From Diogma glabrata (Eukaryota; Arthropoda; Insecta; Diptera; Cylindrotomidae): DNA of 64,000 nt. The notes beneath the pieces are model-generated. The model had not been told where the DNA came from. It searched no databases and worked only from the letters and a program-made list of their open reading frames with translations. The translations under genes and the position numbers were made by a program. Location of the stretch: NCBI GenBank assembly GCA_963693315.1, contig OY856186.1:74005475-74069474 (forward strand). The letters run 5' to 3'. Below are positions 37,043-48,700 of the stretch, piece by piece. Numbering within the stretch: position 1 is the first letter of the stretch; each line of letters starts with the position of its first letter.

Positions 37043-39868
37043 ATGAATGCAACTATAAAAGTTATTGAAAGTATTGATAAGAATTTTGGGGTTTGGGATT
37101 ACGGGATTTTTATAGCATTATTGCTTGTTTCTATTGGGATTGGATTTTTTTTCGGTTTTATAAGTAAAGGATTGAAAACAACAGAAGAATATTTATTAGG
37201 TGGTCGACGATTAAAACCAATTCCAGTTGGAATATCAATCACTTCAAGGTATTGAGTTAATTTGTAAAAGTTGCTGCTACTACTACAGCTAAAATTTTAT
37301 GGTTTTCTTTTCAGTCAGTTAACTGCCGTTTTATTAATAGCATTACCAGCTGAAATGTATAATTTTGGAACACAATTTTCTATGATTGCAGTTGCTATGA
37401 TAATTCCAGTTTTAATTATAAATTATATTTTTATTCCTGTGTTTTATAACACTCAAATTTCAAATTGTTATGAGGTAGGTCAACACTATCTCATCCTAAA
37501 TTTGTTCAAAAGTTTTAAAATATTTTATAAATTTAAACGAAATTATTGAAGTTTTGGACATTTACGAAGGAAAATATTTCAGTTTAGTGTCGCTGAGTTA
37601 GAAAAAAATGTATCTTAAAACAATTTAATTATTTTTCAGTTTGTGAAACTTAAATAATAAACCGTTTTGGTTTTAACTTTAGAATTGCAAACAAAACTAT
37701 TTATTTACGGGGTGAAAAATTCTAAATTCTGCTGCCAGATGCTGTAACTGTGAAGCGGTGCAGCTTTAAAATTTTCTTCATTTCTTTTTATTAAAATACC
37801 TATCACATCAATACTTCACAGTTACAGAATTTAGCTGCTGTTTATTACAATAGGCTATAACTTTTACAGAATAACCGCTTAAGATCATACCATGTGGTAT
37901 GATTTTTGGTTAGCACGCTAAACTCGAACTCGAAGGACCTGGGATTTTTAAGCAAAACATTAATAACGAAAACCAGTTTTCTACATTTCTTTGACTGAAT
38001 AATTTTTTTATCCACGACTACTAAAGAACATATGCTTTCCATGTGTATGCAGGGTTGGTGAAACGATATCATGTTATGTTTAAGCAAGCCAGTTTTATGA
38101 GAATCTGAAATGTCGACCCGGTAAGGTATAAAATATAAATAGAGACATACATTAAAGTATCTTTAATAGTGGTAATTTTTTTTAATAGAAACAAATCTGA
38201 TCTAAGAAAAAGATATTCGCACTTATATAAATTAGTTCAAGTATTTTTTTGTTTTAGTATCTAGAAATGCGATTCGATAAGGATGTCAAAAAGTTTGTGA
38301 CAGTATTATTTTTGGCTAAAAATTTACTACTCCTACCTATAATAATATACCTGCCATCATTATCATTGTCTCAAGTTACTGGAATAAATTTACATTGGAT
38401 TAATATAATAATATCATGTGTCTGTATCTTATACACAATGATGGTAACTTTGATCATCTGCATTATTGATATATAAAGACATATAATTTTTGTATTTCTC
38501 AAGGGTGGTATTAAAGCTGTTATCTGGACTGATGTTTTACAAGGAGTTGTTATGTTTGGGTCAAATTTAATTATATTGATCCTGGCTTTTAACGCCGTTG
38601 GAGGATTTTCTAGGGCTTGGAACATAGCTGAACATGGAAACCGTTTAGAATTTTTTAATATGAAATTTGATCTAACAACACGACACACATTTTGGAATAC
38701 GATTATTGGTTATGCAGTTTCATGGTCAGCCTCTCTAGGATTAAATCAAAGCTCAGTTCAGCGAATTGTTGCTATGCCTTCAATAAAACATGCACAAAGG
38801 TACACTATAAATAAACAAAAATAGTTTATTATAATTAGAAATAAAAAATTCTATCTTGTTTTCGTTAATTTAAGGGCGTTATGGGCTTTTTTTGCTGGTT
38901 TTGTTATGTTGCAGGTACTAACCTTCTTTACTACCATTTCAATGTATGCTAGATATTCAGATTGCGATCCAATAAAAGCAGGAGTAAAAATTCAAAAGTT
39001 TTAATTAAAATTAAAATATAATTTTATCCGTTTTCTAGATAATAGATAAACCAGATAGGATGATTCCATATTTTGTTCAAGATATTGCTGGACATTTAAC
39101 TGGCATGAGTGGACTTTTTATATCAAGTGTGTTAAGCGCATCATTGAGGTAGTATAAAATCCTTTATGTCTTGAAAAACCGAACAAAGCTGATATTAAAC
39201 TATTTTATTTCAGTACAATGTCCGCAGTTTTAAATTCAGCAGCTGGTGTAATATACTATGACTATATTGCTGTATTTAAGTTATTCAATCCAACCGATCG
39301 GAATGTAAACCGAGTTTTAATGTTACTTGTTGTGTTCATAGGAATTTATTCGATTGGAGCTGGATTTATTGTGGCAAAGTTTAAATTTTTGTTTCGTTTA
39401 AAAGTTTTAACAACTGGTATGACACAAGGTGCAATTTTTGGAATATTCATGTTAGGAATGTTATGGCCAAATTATAACAAAAAAGGAGCAATGATCGGTG
39501 GAGTAACCAGTTCTTTGATTATGTTATGCATAATAGTTGGTACACAAATCAAAACATTTTATGGCGAACTTAGATATAAAACTCTACCGATGTCGGTCGA
39601 AGGTTGTGATGCAATTGGAATTAATGTGACAAGTATTTTAAAAGAAACGTCAACTATATTCACTAATGATGATTCTTTCTCATTTTTTAAAATTGCGTTT
39701 CCTTGGTATGCGACCATTGGAGCTGCCATCACAATAATTGTTGGTGTATTAGTAAGTTTATGCACAGGAGGTTCTAAAGATAAAAATTTATATCCACGTC
39801 TATTTTCGCCTTTGATTCACTGGACTCTGCCCGATCGTATAAAAAGTAATAATATGCAAATGAAATAA
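37043..39868 (+). CDS. SLC5-family sodium-coupled solute symporter (intact, 7 exons)
   Basis: Multi-pass membrane transporter of the sodium:solute symporter family. By sequence style it is closest to the SLC5A6/5A8/5A12 group (multivitamin, monocarboxylate); substrate not assignable. Exons: 37043-37248, 37315-37474, 38258-38443, 38504-38799, 38875-38983, 39039-39148 and 39214-39868. All introns are GT-AG and phases fit, giving 573 residues, normal for the family. Visible signatures are TTEEYLLGGRRLKPIPVGIS after helix 1, YEYLEMRFDK across exons 2-3, IWTDVLQGVVMFGS, GLNQSSVQRIVAMPS, the sodium-site region SASLSTMSAVLNSAAG spanning exons 6-7, and TQGAIFGIFMLGMLWP. The start ATG has AAACA before it. 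Hydrophobic segments throughout fit about 13 helices. The C-tail ends LPDRIKSNNMQMK. Confidence 0.93.
37729..37842. repeat. Palindromic MITE in SLC5 intron 2
   Basis: Inverted ends around CTGTAACTGTGAAG and CTTCACAGTTACAG, absent from the matching pseudogene intron. Same family as 8006-8125. Confidence 0.65.
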
Positions 39869-39975
39869 CTAAACTAAAATCGTTTAAGACAGAAACCTAA
39901 GATATATCAACTTAATTCACTCTCACATAATCAAAATATCATCATTGTCGATAATTTGTATGAGTTGTTTATTAA

Positions 39976-39981
39976 AATAAA
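39976..39981 (+). promoter_or_regulatory. Candidate polyadenylation signal of SLC5 gene
   Basis: AATAAA lies 108 bases after the stop codon; the pseudogene keeps the same signal at 21471-21476. Confidence 0.6.
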
Positions 39982-40767
39982 GAGCAGAGCATCTTTTTCA
40001 ACATTTTATCTGAATGATCGTGTTTGGAACAATCAAATATTAGAAATCAGTTTATTCAGTTTATCTTCTGTTTTAGTACTTTAAGCTAATATAAATGACG
40101 TACTCGGTTATATAATATTTTTTCTACTCCTATCACAGTAAATTATAAATTACATCATACTATCCATAACATGTAAATTGATTATTTCAAATAGTGTGTG
40201 GTAAGTAAAATAAGTGTGCGGTAATGGATGTTCATATGTATATAACGAAACACTTTTAATAAAAAAGCGCAATATTTTCCCTCGCATGTAAAATGCTATT
40301 TACAACTCTAGATATGTAATATACTAATGTTTGTTTAAAAAACAGTTGAATTGAAAAATTTAAAAGAAAATAAAAAAAAATTATTTTAACGCATATGCAT
40401 TTGATCATTAATTTAATCCAATCAACAACCTTTTAATATAATAAACCTGTCTCCTCTGTAGATTAAAATATATTTGCTGATTTTCCAAACATTATAAGTC
40501 TTTGTTATAAAGACAATTTCTATATAATAAAGTAGCTTAAATTCGCTTAAATTGTCAAAACTTATTTGCTGGTATGACGAACGAAAGTTAAAGAGCAATA
40601 TTTTATGATATCAGCAACAAATGTCATCAAACCTATTAAACATTAGTGCATGCACTTATCACTTTAATCTGCTTTAAAGGGAACAGTTCGTTTCAGTTCA
40701 TAAAAAGACAAAATAGTTTAGGATGATACAAAACATTATTGAACAATTAGATAAAGAAATTAAAGAA

Positions 40768-41060
40768 CTCTCTTTGGAACGATCATATAATGGCGATGGC
40801 AAAGAAAGCGCCAAGAGAACTCGACCTCCTTGATATATATATAAAATATTTCACTCCACAGCAATTACTCCATATTTAAAAATCGTATAGTCGTCCCTGT
40901 ATGGAGTATTGTTGTCAAGTTTGGGGAACTGCATCTGTTTCCATGCTAGTTCTTTTTTAATCTGTTCAAAAGCGTGCTATATGAATTGTGATATAGGAAT
41001 TGATGCCCTCAAACACTGATCATTGATTCCCTCAAACTGTCACTGATCATTCACTGTCAC
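40768..41060 (+). pseudogene. LINE 3' fragment, same family as 58090-61441
   Basis: Base-level similarity to the reverse complement of 58130-58400: GGAACGATCAT, AATGGCGATGGCAAA, CTGTATGGAGTA and TCTGTTCAAAAGCG in order. This corresponds to the thumb region of that LINE. Heavily frameshifted. Confidence 0.75.
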
Positions 41061-41103
41061 AATGAGAGTGCAAAGGGACTTCTTTGTCTGTACATCGTAC
41101 AAA

Positions 41104-41185
41104 CGGAATCAAACTGAATTGCTCAGGCTAATATTGAAATAAATCCAGAGGACATTGGAAATCATATCGTAAACATGTCTCGCCT
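41104..41185 (+). pseudogene. Jockey LINE scrap
   Basis: GAAATAAATCCAGAGGACAT and the following bases match the LINE at 34973-35035. Only about 80 bases remain. Confidence 0.65.
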
Positions 41186-41189
41186 ACCG

Positions 41190-42115
41190 CAAACGAAAAT
41201 TGGAAATGTATCGATCGCTGACGCAAAGACGCAGAGGTCATATATCGTCAACCTTTTAACGTCAGAATTTCGACCTCTGAAGCAATGTTTCGTTACTTAG
41301 TTCATCGTCTTTGGAGATTTTCCTCAAACAAGTAGATCACGTTTAATTCGCACTGCGGAAAATATTGAACGTGTGGAGCAAAGTGTTATCAAAACCCCAG
41401 AAACATCTACTAGAAGGCGTTCTTCTCGCTAGGAATGGTTCGTACGTCACTACGGCGCATTTTAAAAAAAGATTTACTGTTATTTCCATATAAGTTGCAA
41501 TTGTTGCATGAATTAAAACCCGGTAACGTCTAAATTTTGCAGTTAAATTTCAACAGTTGGCCAGAAATGAAATCAACTTTATTGAAAATCTGATTATGAG
41601 CGATGAAACCCATTTTCATTTGAATGGCTTTGTTAATAAACATGAACTGTAGGTTCTGGGGTTTCGAAAATCGAAGAGCCATTCATCAACGCCAATTGCA
41701 TTACATCTGAAAATATCATTGGGCCTTACTCCTTCGAAAATGAAGATGAAAGTGCTGTAATCGTAAATGGAGAGCGGTATCGGCTTATGATAGAATATTT
41801 TTTACATCCTGCACTTGAAAACAAACTTGAAATGTGTTTTCAACAGGATGGAGCCACTACACATACTGTGCGAGACACAATGGCGATTTTAAGTCAAATT
41901 TTTGGATAGCGAAAAATTTCCAGAAATTCGGAAATTAAGTGGCTAGCGCGATCGCCAGATTTGTCAGCACCCGACTAATTTCTTTAGGGTTATTTGAAGG
42001 AGCGAGTATATGTGAACAAGTCCGAGACAATCCTTGAACTCAAGACCAACATTGGTGCAGAAATTCGAGCGCTACAGCAACAAATTTTTAAGCCCCATGG
42101 TGACTTTTGACCTAC
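41190..42115 (+). pseudogene. Tc1/mariner-like DDE transposase relic
   Basis: Fragments in several frames spell a mobile-element transposase: MSDE(T)HFHLNG near 41598 with the first catalytic aspartate, IIGPYSFENEDESAVIVNGE, CFQQDGATTHTVRDTM with the second aspartate, and SPDLSAPD followed by GYLKERVYVNKS. This order is the DDE domain of the Tc1/mariner/IS630 group. Many stops and shifts make it inactive. No clean terminal inverted repeats were found. A short hairpin with TTCACTTTAACGAAAGTGAA follows at about 42153-42172. Confidence 0.85.
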
Positions 42116-42499
42116 CCTGTAGTGTCCCGAAGAAAATATATAAAAATTATCCTTCACTTTAACGAAAGTGAAGAGTAATTTTATATTACCTAAAGAAAAA
42201 CGTGTTCTAGAAGGAGTTGTGAAAACTTGGCATTTTTGATTTACCCGAAACTTGGTGTATAAGTAGTATTGACAAAATACAAAATTAAACTTATTTTAGA
42301 ATTTTTTTGAAGTGCACAGTTTAAGTAACATGGCACCAACATGCATGAAAGATGAAAATTTTGACAAGTCGAAGTAACTTTTTTTTTGTTTTATTCTTAC
42401 TCAAAAATTTTCTTACTCTCAGATTTGTGAAATTTAGAAAGCGGCTGTTAGTCTTGTTCTTGGGATATATAATTTTAAAGATTTTTAGTCCGATTAAAA

Positions 42500-42960
42500 T
42501 TCTAATAACTTCGAAAAACCTAAGTATTACATTCTCGATCCAAAAAACTTTTTTGGCATTTCTCGACGTTTTAGGACCTACTGATTCTAAAAGAGCAAAA
42601 AAATGTCCGTGTCTGCCGGTCGTCCATCGTTACACAAAAAACCGCTGAAGTGATTTCAAAAACTTTTGTTTCTAAAAATAGGTTAACTTAATGGTAAGGG
42701 CTGAAACGATGATGTGTTCGATACCTGCACCGGAGGAGTTTTAAAAAAATCGTTATATGTGTCAAAACAAGAAAATGTGCTTATTTGTTGCTTAAAAACG
42801 TTCATTTTAAGTGATAACGAGTATAGTAATATTGCATATGGAGAAATCTTGAAGGTTGGCATTGGTATGTAAGATCAGGAGCTTGATTGTTGTATTATAA
42901 GTGTGTCAAAAAATACCGTTAAGTGGGTCAAAAGAATGATATTAATTTTTTGTCTTAACC
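42500..42960 (-). repeat. Interspersed repeat family (GTCGAGAAATGCC), copy 3 inverted
   Basis: Reverse complement of the 9485-10010 family: CATTTCTCGACGTTTTAGGA, then a weaker GC patch, then AACGTTCATTTTAAGTGATA. Confidence 0.7.
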
Positions 42961-45795
42961 GATTTCTCTGAGAAACATAAAATGAGAAACATTTTCGATT
43001 AGAAACATTTGTCAAATAACAATAATTATTTGTATGACATGATATGTAATTGGACACCAAATATGGTTCTATTCAGTTTCAACTCCACTCAAATTATAGG
43101 AACCAGTTGAAAAATTTTAAGTTGTTGCAAATTAAATGTCGTTTTTTAACAAAAAAAGTAATTTTTGTGTGATTCCAGATGCCACGACTTTTAAATAACA
43201 GGAACAGTTGGAAAATTGGTTTAAATTTTTGATTTAATTATAATTTTTAGAATATTTTAAGAATTTTGAAAAAAGTTTGTATTTTTAATTTTGTTATAAT
43301 TTTGGAATATTTTTAGAATTTGCTTTCGTATTAGTTTTGTAATAAACTTCTAAACAGTTATAGAATACTTGTACTTTTGCAAAGAAATTTTTGTTTAATA
43401 TACATTGCTGCCCAAAACTAAAAACAATGTTCTGATAAGTAAAAGCTTTTTATCGAAAATTATATAAAAATCCTTAACCCAAACCGAAGTTTTGATATCT
43501 CAGAGTCTTGAGATTTCAGCCCCTTCAAATTTTTTCATTATTTTATCTAACAATTTTTATTATCAAAAAATTTTAGCCACTGAAGTTCGAAAAAACGATG
43601 CAACATTAGAATTAGGTATTACTAAAAATATTAAATATAAAATAAAATTAAAATGTCATATTGAAATTTAGAGTTTCTTTCTAATATTCTTGATAATATA
43701 ATTTACAACAATCTGTAATAAAAAGCAATATTTACATGTTTTACAAAGTCTTCCAACGTATAAAAAATTAAATTTCACGATGAATACATGTCCACTTAAT
43801 TCAACAACAAGATTTGGTACAACAATTGATGCAGTTTTTCAATAAATTTAGCAAATTTATCATAAACCTCTAATTTCAAATTTCAATTATGATAATAATT
43901 GAATTGACTATGTAATACATTATGTAAATATCGCTTTTTATTACACATGTTGTAAATTATTTTATCAATGCAACTCTAAATTGCAATATGACATATTTAT
44001 TTTATATTAAATCTTTTTATTAATACCTGCCACAGTAGCCTACGAAATTTATTTCACCGCGTGCAAAGATTACACGCACTCATTTTGCTATTTAACAAAA
44101 CAAATTTAATCAACACAAATATTTTTATTTAAAAATAAACTTTTGAAAAAACTGCATATTTTTAGTCATAGAAAATTAAATATGACCATCTCGAAATCTA
44201 AAGCAATATAATACAACTCAAACTATCCAAACAGATTAAGATGTTTTGCGAAATTGGCTAAAACACATAAAAATATGGGGTTTTCCAATTTTCTAAAACT
44301 GGTATTTTTCACATCATAGAAAATTATGGGACCCTCTCAAAGTCAACCCAAATAGAATACAATTTAAATCATCTAAATCGAACGAGCCGTTTTAGAAAAA
44401 TCGTTTAACAATTAACATACATTAAAAAACCTACAATGAAGCATAGAACCTCATCTTTTTTGAAGTCGGTTAAAAACTAAATCAATTCAAAATTTAAATT
44501 TTAAAAATTACGAAACTCAATAATTAAGTATCTAAAATCAACGCATACAACTCATATAATATTTAATACGATACTGAATAAAAAAATATAACAACTTATA
44601 ACATTACAAATAAATGAATGACAATTGACACACACAATACACATAATCGAATTGTATCGTAAACTTCCCGAACATAATATTCGTTTACCTTTTTATTTCA
44701 ATAATCATTTATTTTTGAATATCTTCTTTATTTTCCCTTAATAATCCTTATTATCCTTATTATAATTATCCTTAATAAAATAAAAGAGCGCAATACTATT
44801 CATCAAACCCAAATTAGAGTCAAATGCCTTAACACCAAACGCTACTATTATAATTTTTTTCCCAAGAACGTGAGATGCATAAGAAACTATCCAGACCATA
44901 ATTATCCGTTTGAATGAACTAAAAATTTCGGCAAAACCAAAAGAACAATTGTGGTTTGTGCTAAATGTGTTTACCACATTATGTAGTGAATGTAGTGATA
45001 CAAAAATAACGACAGCCCTAACATAATTTCTTGAAGATATAACCATTGAAATGTAATTGGTATGAGAAGTTAGTTTCGAAACAATAGCCACTTTCCAATC
45101 GAGCGAATTACTGATTGATTCACTTAAACTGAATTGTATTCCGGAATTTGCATGTTCCAATGGTAATATTCAGTTTACACTGAACGTAAACTGAGATACT
45201 ACAGAACTGAATTGAATTGAATAAAGTGAAGGAAAAAATAGGTTCATCAGTTCAACATATTCATATTTTTTTATTTACGGTTTGTGGTCAAACGTTAAAA
45301 ATAATTAAAAATTAAATCGGTACATATTTGTTTGTCTAAATTTTCGATTTTGGTTATGTATTTTTTAAATGTCAAAAAATTGCTGTTGTTCTTGTTTTGA
45401 TGATTTACTGAATAATAGCCCAATTGGCTACAATTAATTCCTTCAGCAATTCACTCGATTAGAAAGCGGCTAATCTTGTGTGCGCTTTTGAAGTTTTTTA
45501 TTTAATATATGAGCATATAACCAACTAACCTACAATCATCAATCTATTAAGTAAAATGTGACAAGTAATTGTAAATAATAAATATCGAATAATAAATTTC
45601 GTTTGTCCATTATAAGTAACTAATGTCATTCAATTTATATTTATGTTTATGTTATGCGGTTACCAAATTAGGTTAATTATTAAAATTTATTACTTCGATC
45701 CTCCAATCGTCTCAAGTATAGTATTTAGGTTAAAATAACATAATCACGTTTTGTTATCATGCAATTATTTATATCAAATAGAAAATGTACATTAC
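42961..45795. other. AT-rich DNA with no recognised gene
   Basis: Contains short AT repeats. One 140-codon minus-strand frame at 44738-45160 is hydrophobic in places but starts at TTG and has no recognised motif. A downstream exon of the minus-strand host gene could lie here, but I could not pick one. Confidence 0.4.
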
Positions 45796-48700
45796 CTATT
45801 TGGTGTTTGTTGGTTGTATCCAATTTTCATCATATTCAGATGTTTATTTCCATTCAATCGATAAATTTGTGTATTTCGGCAGGATGGTTGAGGTTCTTCT
45901 AAGGAACTCTGTTTTACAAGAGATTCTGTAACAATAAATATAAGTTATGCGTAAAAATGTTTGATATAATTAGTTAAATATAATTCAATAGCTACAGCAC
46001 AAAGCTGTGCCTTACAAATAATGAAAAACATCTCGGGGCTGAAATTTTACGGTCTTAGATGTTAAGAACACAATCTGTGAGAAGGATAACATCTTTTAAT
46101 AATTATTAAGGCTTTTATAAAGACACAACATTCAATCTGAGACTATCTCGTTTTTCCAACTGTTCCTATTATTGGGTGGTGGCTGAACCGAGATTAATTC
46201 AACCGAGCAATTGAATAACAGTACTTAAGATTATAGAAGTTCTAAATAAATATTTGTTTGGAAGATAGCACTCCACCCTTCTTGGTTTGGTCACCTACTC
46301 ATAGCTCAATATGGATTAACTTTAATTAATTTACTGCCATTTAGACAAATATTGGCATATTAAAAGCAGTTGAAAAAAGATCTTGATGGATATTGTACTT
46401 GAAGGTAGCCAACCAAGCGAGTAAGTTTAGGCGAGTAGTAGGCGAGTAGTAGGGTTCCAGTATAAACGCATCATTGTCTTTTTTTTGAACCCAGCTAACC
46501 ATTGTACATGATATTGAAGCATCACTGGCAATAACTGACATTATTTTAACGACGTAAAAGTCTTGATGAATAATTTTTGCTGATTGTGAATTTGAGGATT
46601 AGCAAATTCGATTGAAAGAAAAACTTTTGATGTTGAACTGAAGCTTTCCCATGTTTGTGTTGTCACTATACTTAATCAGTAGCATGATTTGGTGATTCTC
46701 GCCAAACAATTCCCAATTTTTATTATCGCTAGAAACAATCATCTACAAATGTATTTTTTCTACACCTGCGGTCACTGCAATTTTCCGTTTTCGAGATCGT
46801 GTTAGAAATGATGAAAGATTAATAACATTTGACAAAATTTTGTGGATGTATAACAAGAGTTGAATTGTCCAAATATGTAGCGAAATTACACTCGCTGTTT
46901 TGGTGCATCATTTTACGACGGTTGGCGCATTTGAGAACTAACGCGATTCTTTTTATGGGAAGCATAAGTTGGAACAAATGCATTCTCTGTAGAACACATG
47001 AAAAATCTAATTCCGATATAAATATTTTCTATGTTCCTACACTCAGAGAATTTTGTTAGTAAATTTAATAACCGCCCGTTTTGAAAATGTGTAATAAGTT
47101 ATTTTATCAATCTAATAACGATTTTTGTTAAAGTAATTGCCACATTCGTTCGATTAATACTTTTTGTTATTATTTTCATAAAAATGTTTATTAAAATAAA
47201 AATACGGTCAAGCTTATAAAAAAAATCACAACGGTTGATTAAACTAATAACCAGTTCTTATTAAAATAATGAATTCAGGCAATCAAATAAAAAATCATGT
47301 GATTAACGTAGAGCAATTAAAATAAAAACATAAATTATTATTTTTGTAGTTAATTTTAATAACCATTTTATTAGATTAATCATCGACGTTTTTACTTTAA
47401 AAACGTAAGTTATTAGATTAATAATAGTATACATTAATCTAACCATAGGTTATTATTTTTAATAACGATTAATTAAATCTTGGTAAGACACAGTTTATAT
47501 CCAGACGCTGAATAAACAACAACTTTAAAAAATATTTAAAATTTTTGTGAAAAGCTAAAAGTGTTATTAAGAAAATTGAAAAATTAAAACTCTTTTATTA
47601 AACGGTAAGAAATGTTATGATTTAAAACAAAAACAAATAGTTGGCAAGTAAACGAATTCATACGTTTGGTATGTGAAACTTTGTAAATTTTTGTACTGTC
47701 TATGCCGTGTTAAAATGAAATTGGTTTTTCAGTTCCTGAAGCAGATTCATCAGAACATGTAGAAATTTTGTTTGATGAACAGAGTAGTTGGGCTGAAATT
47801 GTGTCTGCATGGGACACGACTAAACAACTGAGACTCAGCGACATTTCAAAATTAAAATCAACTTCGGAAATTTTAACCTAATGGAAGCAATTTAAATTAC
47901 CGCTTGGTTATAAACTGATAATTAATAATTCAATATTAGTATATTTCAATAACATTTTAATTATATTAATATTCCTTTTAAAATTTTCAGATAGACACTT
48001 ATTTTAAATCAATGTTTACGAAAGCCACTGATTTTGGTTGTAAATTACCAACATTCATTCAGAAAACTCAGCCCATTTTTGAAGAACAAGTTAGAGATGA
48101 AAAGTTAAGAGAGATTGTTGAAAAGCTTCGCAATACATAAAATAAGTTTTTAAAATTTGTTTTTTTGGCTCCAAAAACTTGAAAATCACATACAACAGAA
48201 ACAGGATTCCATTCAAAATTTACAGCAACAGAATTTTTTGTTGTCAAATTTGTATGAAATTCTGTTTCTGTTTCTGATGTATTTGAATAGGCTATAAGCT
48301 AAAAAGTGGTTTTTGGACATGTCATTTGTAAGTTTTTTGAGTGAAAACAATTAAACCTATTCAATGTTTGATTCTGTAATAATATAATATTTTTCTGTTT
48401 TATATTATTTAGATGGTATTCTGCTATTAACTATGTATTTACTGCACAGGATACTCCGTCCAATTAACAAAACATTGGAGCATAAAATTTATAAGAAATA
48501 CACGGTTCTGTTCAATGGAAACTGTTCAAAATGTTGAAGAGACGTTACAAAAGTATTTGGATCAACAATTACCAATTCAGCCACTTTTGTTAATTACTGG
48601 ATCTATAACAAAGCCAATACTAGAATGTTTTGATAGTGTACGGTATGAATTTTATACAACGTGAAAAGTAATTGATGTGTGCTTCAAAATATTTTATTTT

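Larger units (their letters stand above)
34400..40690 (+). repeat. SLC5 segmental duplication, copy 2
   Basis: Direct duplicate of 17970-21960. The 5' flank is split at about 34474 by the 2.2-kb Jockey LINE and resumes at 36661. Homology ends near 40678 at ATCTGCTTTAA. Confidence 0.85.

Noticed and set aside
44738..45160. 140-codon minus frame with hydrophobic stretches
   Set aside because: It starts at TTG, matches no family I know, and its phase cannot be tied to the nearby host-gene exon.
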